In this document: one piece after another, positions 62,831 through 64,000 of the stretch
How positions within the stretch are numbered: position 1 is the first letter of the stretch
Layout: the number at the start of each line of letters is the position of its first letter
Source: Variovorax sp. 770b2
Lineage (GTDB): Bacteria > Pseudomonadota > Gammaproteobacteria > Burkholderiales > Burkholderiaceae_C
Assembly: GCF_900115685.1 (NCBI RefSeq)
Contig: NZ_FOXJ01000001.1
Coordinates: 310,001 to 374,000, forward strand
Length of the DNA: 64,000 nt
Reading direction: 5' to 3'
Program-made: the position numbers and the translations under genes
Notes under the pieces: generated by a model
Told to the model about the DNA's origin: nothing
The model's database searches: none
The model's input: only the letters and a program-made list of their open reading frames with translations

Positions 62831-64000
62831 CGGGCGGTGGTGGGCGGTGCTTCCGTTGTCTCGTTCAGGTGTTGGAGGATGCGCGCCGCGTCGTCGCGCA
62901 GCTGCGTGGAAAGCGCCGTCGCCAGGTCGAGCCGGCGCAGCAGCCAGGGGCTGATGTCGTTCTCGAACGGGTCGGGCAGGGGAATCGGGCCGCCCACGGT
63001 GGACACGCCCGTGCTCTCGGGTTGAGAGGGGCCGGTGGTCGGCGTGGTTCCGATGGCCGCCTCGATGCGTTGCGCGGTGCGCGCGAGCGGGCCTTCGACC
63101 TCGCCCGGCGTGAGGCGGTCGCGCCGCAGCACGAGCATCGATTTCACGGCGCTCAGCTGCGCGAGCATCTGGTAGCTGTGGGCCTGCAGGTGTTCCAGCG
63201 GCTCCAGCGGCGGCTGCACCGCGCGCGGCTCGGAGAGCGAGCGCTGCGTGGCCTGCACCAGGGCCGAGAGGCTGTCGAAGGCCTCGCGCCGCGCGAGCCG
63301 CCATTCGAGCTCGGGGCTGCTGTCGATGGCCTGCAGTTGGCCGAGGCCCAGCGCGAGCCGCGCATGCCGCGCCTGCGCGGTGAGCACGCGCGCCACCAGC
63401 GCCGGAATCTGCGAGCGCTCCCAGGAGGGCAGCACGTAGCAGAAGCCCCAGGCGAGCGCGGCGCCGATGAGCGTGTCGGCGATGCGCTCGAACAGCGCGA
63501 AGATGGGCGCGGTGCCGGTGTTCAGCATGTGCGCCTGCACCAGGCCCAGCACGGTGGCCGCCACCGCGGTGATGAGGTAGCGCCGCACCGCGAAGCTGTG
63601 GGCAATGGCCTGCGCGACGGTCACGATGACCAGCAGCCACAGCGCCGAAGGGTGCGCCGAGAGCAGCCCCACCGCGAGCACGCAGCCCAGCAGCGTGCCC
63701 GCCACGCGGGCGTTGCGCCGCTCCAGCGTTTGCGAGAGGCTGCCGCGCAGCACCACCACGATGGTCAGGAGGATCCAGTAGTCGTGCGAGCCCCAGGGCA
63801 TCGACACCGCGATGCCGTAGCCGGCCGCGATGGCGAGCGCCGCGCGGATCGCGTGGCGCAGCGGCGGCTGGTCCCAGCGCCACAGCGTGAAGAAGGGGCG
63901 CCACGACCAGTCGGTCGGGCTCACGAAGAGCTGCCAGTTGGCGCGCACCACGGCCAGGTCGGGCTCGGCATCGCCGCGCGCCACGGCCGACAGGCGCAGC
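62827..64000 (-). CDS. FUSC/YccS family membrane protein, C-terminal part (runs off the window)
   Basis: About 390 residues are visible without a start inside the window. Near its N-terminal end come five or six helices of the FUSC domain (HAIRAALAIAAGYGIAVSMPWGSHDYWILLTIVVVL; TLLGCVLAVGLLSAHPSALWLLVIVTVAQ; YLITAVAATVLGLVQAH; IADTLIGAALAWGFCYVLP). A long helical cytoplasmic tail follows. Such proteins (YccS, AaeB) are linked with export of aromatic acids or unspecified solutes. It is coupled with the MscS gene. Translation frame is fixed by the internal FUSC homology. Confidence 0.88.
   Translation of the reverse strand, partial: LRLSAVARGDAEPDLAVVRANWQLFVSPTDWSWRPFFTLWRWDQPPLRHAIRAALAIAAGYGIAVSMPWGSHDYWILLTIVVVLRGSLSQTLERRNARVAGTLLGCVLAVGLLSAHPSALWLLVIVTVAQAIAHSFAVRRYLITAVAATVLGLVQAHMLNTGTAPIFALFERIADTLIGAALAWGFCYVLPSWERSQIPALVARVLTAQARHARLALGLGQLQAIDSSPELEWRLARREAFDSLSALVQATQRSLSEPRAVQPPLEPLEHLQAHSYQMLAQLSAVKSMLVLRRDRLTPGEVEGPLARTAQRIEAAIGTTPTTGPSQPESTGVSTVGGPIPLPDPFENDISPWLLRRLDLATALSTQLRDDAARILQHLNETTEAPPTTAR

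Overview
The window is about 64 kb of chromosome from a high-GC betaproteobacterium, most likely a Comamonadaceae close to Variovorax. This rests on codon and protein style and on gene families typical of that group: Bug-type periplasmic receptors, an MdtABC pump with its own NodT-type outer-membrane factor, a SIP/PadR pair, an Anbu protease beside mutS, and GC-rich intergenic hairpin repeats. It is an inference from style; no rRNA, tRNA, phage or plasmid marker is present to confirm it.

Layout. (1) 1-5.1 kb: N-terminal end of an acyltransferase-3 protein, a divergent membrane-bound LytTR regulator, amtB behind a clear sigma-54 promoter, a secreted metallo-beta-lactamase-fold enzyme, an AstE/aspartoacylase-type hydrolase and a DoxX-like protein. 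(2) 5.1-11 kb, minus strand: small hypothetical, membrane-anchored Mrr-type nuclease, M23 peptidase, rluE, GSU2403-type nucleotidyltransferase and glnS. (3) 11.2-15.4 kb: Tyr/Pro-rich secreted protein, then a minus-strand coupled operon of fatty-acid hydroxylase, 2TM protein, LytTR-partner histidine kinase and LytTR response regulator, plus a membrane protein. (4) 15.6-25.1 kb: mdtA-mdtB-mdtC-outer membrane factor efflux operon. (5) 25.2-30.5 kb: SPW membrane protein, then an RpiR regulator divergent from an aminotransferase / ABC binding protein / racemase-family operon. (6) 30.6-36 kb: uppP and a trimeric autotransporter adhesin flanked by a histidine kinase and a NarL-type response regulator. 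(7) 36.3-43 kb: MOSC protein, hydrolase, Anbu, mutS, a hypothetical and corA. (8) 43-48.5 kb: MarR-MFS pair, PadR/SIP pair resembling YqjI/YqjH, and a FAD monooxygenase divergent from a MarR regulator. (9) 48.5-51.2 kb: an accessory islet that is visibly AT-richer in its second half, with small hypothetical genes, a decayed gene and an orphan 349-residue protein. (10) 51.2-56.4 kb: SLAC1/TehA channel, then sulfatase plus two Bug receptors divergent from a MarR regulator. (11) 56.5-64 kb: dps, DUF1488, SUFU-domain protein, a UvrA-like ABC protein with VOC and AraC genes, a 23-bp tandem repeat, and an MscS/FUSC pair cut by the window end.

The most informative signals are regulatory. A sigma-54 promoter has repeated GCACC half-sites at amtB. 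Near-perfect or perfect palindromes lie before the PadR/SIP pair and between the FAD monooxygenase and MarR. Repeated TTGGAAC-type motifs lie between rpiR and the aminotransferase operon, and one MarR start codon sits in the loop of a perfect inverted repeat. I did not find a clearly new multi-gene defence or mobile system. The least explained parts are the AT-rich islet with its orphan protein, the membrane-anchored Mrr-type nuclease with a small partner, and the kinase/adhesin/regulator cluster with glycine-interleaved head repeats.
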